Under the pieces are notes generated by a model that was not told the origin of the DNA, made no database searches, and saw nothing but the letters and a program-made list of their open reading frames with translations. From 62-47 sp051954235 (GTDB lineage Bacteria; Pseudomonadota; Alphaproteobacteria; Rhizobiales; Xanthobacteraceae), in the NCBI GenBank assembly GCA_051954235.1, contig JBQCHY010000055.1:1-64000 (forward strand): DNA of 64,000 nt. The letters are read 5' to 3'. Each line of letters begins with the position of its first letter. Position 1 is the stretch's first letter. The position numbers were made by a program, and so were the translations under genes. Shown here in pieces: positions 62,836-64,000 of this stretch.

Positions 62836-63522
62836 ATGCTGAAGTTCTATTTCAACGGCTCGCCGAACCCGACCAAGGTTGCGCTGTTTCTCGAAGAAGC
62901 CGGACTTTCTTACGAGCCGGTCGCGATCGACCCCCGCATCGGCGACCAATTCAAGCCGGACTACGTCGCCATCAATCCGAACGCTAAAGTGCCGGCCATC
63001 GATGACGACGGCGTCAAGGTGTTCGACAGCAACGCCATCCTGCTCTACCTCGCCGAGAAGACCGGAAAATTCTTGCCCGCCGATACGCCGGTCAATCGCG
63101 GCGAACTGCTGTCCTGGCTGATGTTCGCCGCCACCGGTGTCGGTCCGTATTTCGGTCAGGCCGTGCACTTCAAGCACTTCGCGCCGGAGAAGATCGACTA
63201 CGCGCACAACCGTTACCAATATGAGGCGCTGCGCCACGCCGGCGTTCTCAACGAACGCCTTGCCGATCGGAAGTACGTCGTGGGCGAGACCTACACCATC
63301 GTCGATATGGACGTCTGGGGCTGGGCGCTGATGCTGCCCTTCGTCACCAGCGACGATGTTTTCACGAAGTTGCCGAACCTCAAGCGGCTGATCGACGAGA
63401 TCAACGCCCGGCCTGCAGCCGCCAAGGCGGTTGCGCTGAAGGAAAGCTTCAAGTTCAAGACCGAAATGGACGACGCTGCCCGCGCCGCCATGTTCAAGCA
63501 TCAGACGACGAAGGTGGCTTGA
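62836..63522 (+). CDS. Glutathione S-transferase
   Basis: The 228-residue protein begins MLKFYFNGSPNPTKVALFLEEAG, with the thioredoxin-like N-domain, the glutathione-binding NPNAKVPAIDDDGVKVFDSNAILLYLAEK segment and a helical C-domain (YTIVDMDVWGWAL N-cap). The wording fits the Ure2p/YfcG-like group. AGGACATCC precedes the ATG. It is divergent from the small protein and followed by a family B palindrome. A second GST gene lies convergently next to it. Confidence 0.9.
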   Translation: MLKFYFNGSPNPTKVALFLEEAGLSYEPVAIDPRIGDQFKPDYVAINPNAKVPAIDDDGVKVFDSNAILLYLAEKTGKFLPADTPVNRGELLSWLMFAATGVGPYFGQAVHFKHFAPEKIDYAHNRYQYEALRHAGVLNERLADRKYVVGETYTIVDMDVWGWALMLPFVTSDDVFTKLPNLKRLIDEINARPAAAKAVALKESFKFKTEMDDAARAAMFKHQTTKVA

Positions 63523-63545
63523 GGATCCGCAACGTATCCTCTCCT

Positions 63546-63662
63546 CGTCATGGCCGGATTTATTCCGGCCATCCACGTCTTTCCCACTTAAGACGTGGAT
63601 GCCCGGGACATAGGCGAGCAAAGCGACGCCGTCCTTCGGACGACCATGCCCGAGCATGACGG
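63546..63662. repeat. Dispersed palindromic repeat, family B copy 3, expanded
   Basis: CGTCATGGCCGGATTTATTCC and CGAGCATGACGG are the outer arms, with CCACGTC / GACGTGG inside. The right half carries an extra ~39 bases with their own small hairpin (CGTCC-TTC-GGACG). It lies between two convergent GST genes. Confidence 0.75.
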
Positions 63663-63795
63663 GATTTTGGATTGATGTCGCGTCATCACCCTCGCGAGAC
63701 GTCGATCACCTCGCCAAAACGCTCACAGCGTTCGCCACGCGACAGCCACACAAAGCAACGTGCAGCGATACAAACAACAACGGATCAACCATGTC

Positions 63796-64000
63796 TCAGG
63801 ACGCGGTTTCGATCGCCAGCGCCCTGCGCACGCTTCCGCGCGCCATCATCCGCGCATAGTGCTCCCCGATCCGGGGGAAGTCGGCGCGATTGACGCTGTC
63901 GCCCTCCATCCACTGCACCAGCGTGAACAGATACGGATCGCAAATCGTGTAGTGGTCGCCCATCACCCACGGGCCGCGCAGCATGTTGTTTTCAATCATC
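63796..64000 (-). CDS. Glutathione S-transferase, C-terminal fragment
   Basis: The last 67 codons of a gene that starts beyond the right edge. The sequence MLRGPWVMGDHYTICDPYLFTLVQW is the N-capping region of the GST helical domain, and the protein ends shortly after RRALAIETAS. The true start is not in the window; the ATG visible near the edge is internal. The 133-base gap on its left holds no supported feature besides the end of the palindrome. Confidence 0.8.
   Translation of the reverse strand, partial: MIENNMLRGPWVMGDHYTICDPYLFTLVQWMEGDSVNRADFPRIGEHYARMMARGSVRRALAIETAS

Noticed and set aside
62638..63657. Long N-terminal extension of the small protein next to ccrM
   Set aside because: It is antisense to the GST gene and includes a palindromic repeat.

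Overview
The window looks like a chromosomal segment of an alphaproteobacterium of the Bradyrhizobium / Afipia / Rhodopseudomonas group (Nitrobacteraceae). This is inferred from the high-GC codon use, the CcrM-type GANTC DNA methyltransferase, the soluble PAS-PAS chemotaxis protein, the GCG-CRPN small secreted protein, and dispersed palindromes of the 'CGTCATTGCGAGGAGCG' and 'TCATGGCCGGATTTATTCCGG' types that are common in that family. No phage genes, transposases, integrases or CRISPR arrays were recognised. The segment reads as ordinary chromosome with a broad catabolic and regulatory content.

Layout. 0-2.3 kb: start of a ThDP enzyme (cut by the window edge), an L,D-transpeptidase, a DUF2927 protein, then a non-coding island holding three palindromic repeat families in a row. 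2.3-10 kb: isovaleryl-CoA dehydrogenase, a soluble two-PAS chemoreceptor, a CYP153-type P450, and a tightly packed acyl-CoA dehydrogenase / family III CoA-transferase / MaoC hydratase operon. 10-14.3 kb: benzoylformate decarboxylase and a cytoplasmic BisC-type molybdoenzyme. 14.5-20.3 kb: an SDR plus TrhA pair, the ycjX-ycjF pair, and a family 39 glycosyltransferase. 20.5-23 kb: a membrane nucleotide cyclase with a histidine-bearing six-helix anchor and a [2Fe-2S] domain, then a cold-shock protein. 23-31.3 kb: unknown secreted proteins, a CoA-transferase, a CxxCH secreted protein, a coiled-coil membrane protein, a GST, and a lemA-TPM-TPM operon. 31.4-40 kb: an orphan CoxL-like molybdoenzyme, a DapA-family protein, metB, and cysJ-cysI. 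40-44.2 kb: a branched-chain type binding protein, a class II HMG-CoA reductase and a divergent MocR-type regulator. 44.2-48.5 kb: an AhpD-like protein, an HDAC-like deacetylase, an MFS transporter, an IsdG-like monooxygenase, a His-rich secreted peptide and tRNA-Lys(CTT). 48.8-54.6 kb: a Spy-like protein, a TRAP transporter (dctPQM), and leuA with a leucine-rich leader peptide. 54.9-64 kb: a second cyclase with an N-terminal CxxC pair, PPK2, a Nudix protein, an ABC substrate-binding protein and permease with no ATPase, moaB, a zinc metallopeptidase, ccrM, a small protein, and two GSTs (the last cut by the window edge).

How parts fit together. cysJ-cysI, metB and leuA serve sulfur and amino-acid biosynthesis. 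ivd, the acyl-CoA dehydrogenase / CoA-transferase / MaoC set, mdlC, CYP153 and the HMG-CoA reductase locus point to catabolism of branched, aromatic, alkane or isoprenoid carbon. Two class III cyclases give cAMP-type signalling, one of them apparently coupled to membrane redox state. The strongest regulatory signals read directly from the DNA are a probable leucine attenuator upstream of leuA, a cluster of three GANTC sites abutting the ccrM start codon, and a 12-bp direct repeat between the HMG-CoA reductase gene and its MocR-like regulator. No clearly new multigene system was found. The HMG-CoA reductase locus and the redox-cyclase are the most worthwhile follow-ups.
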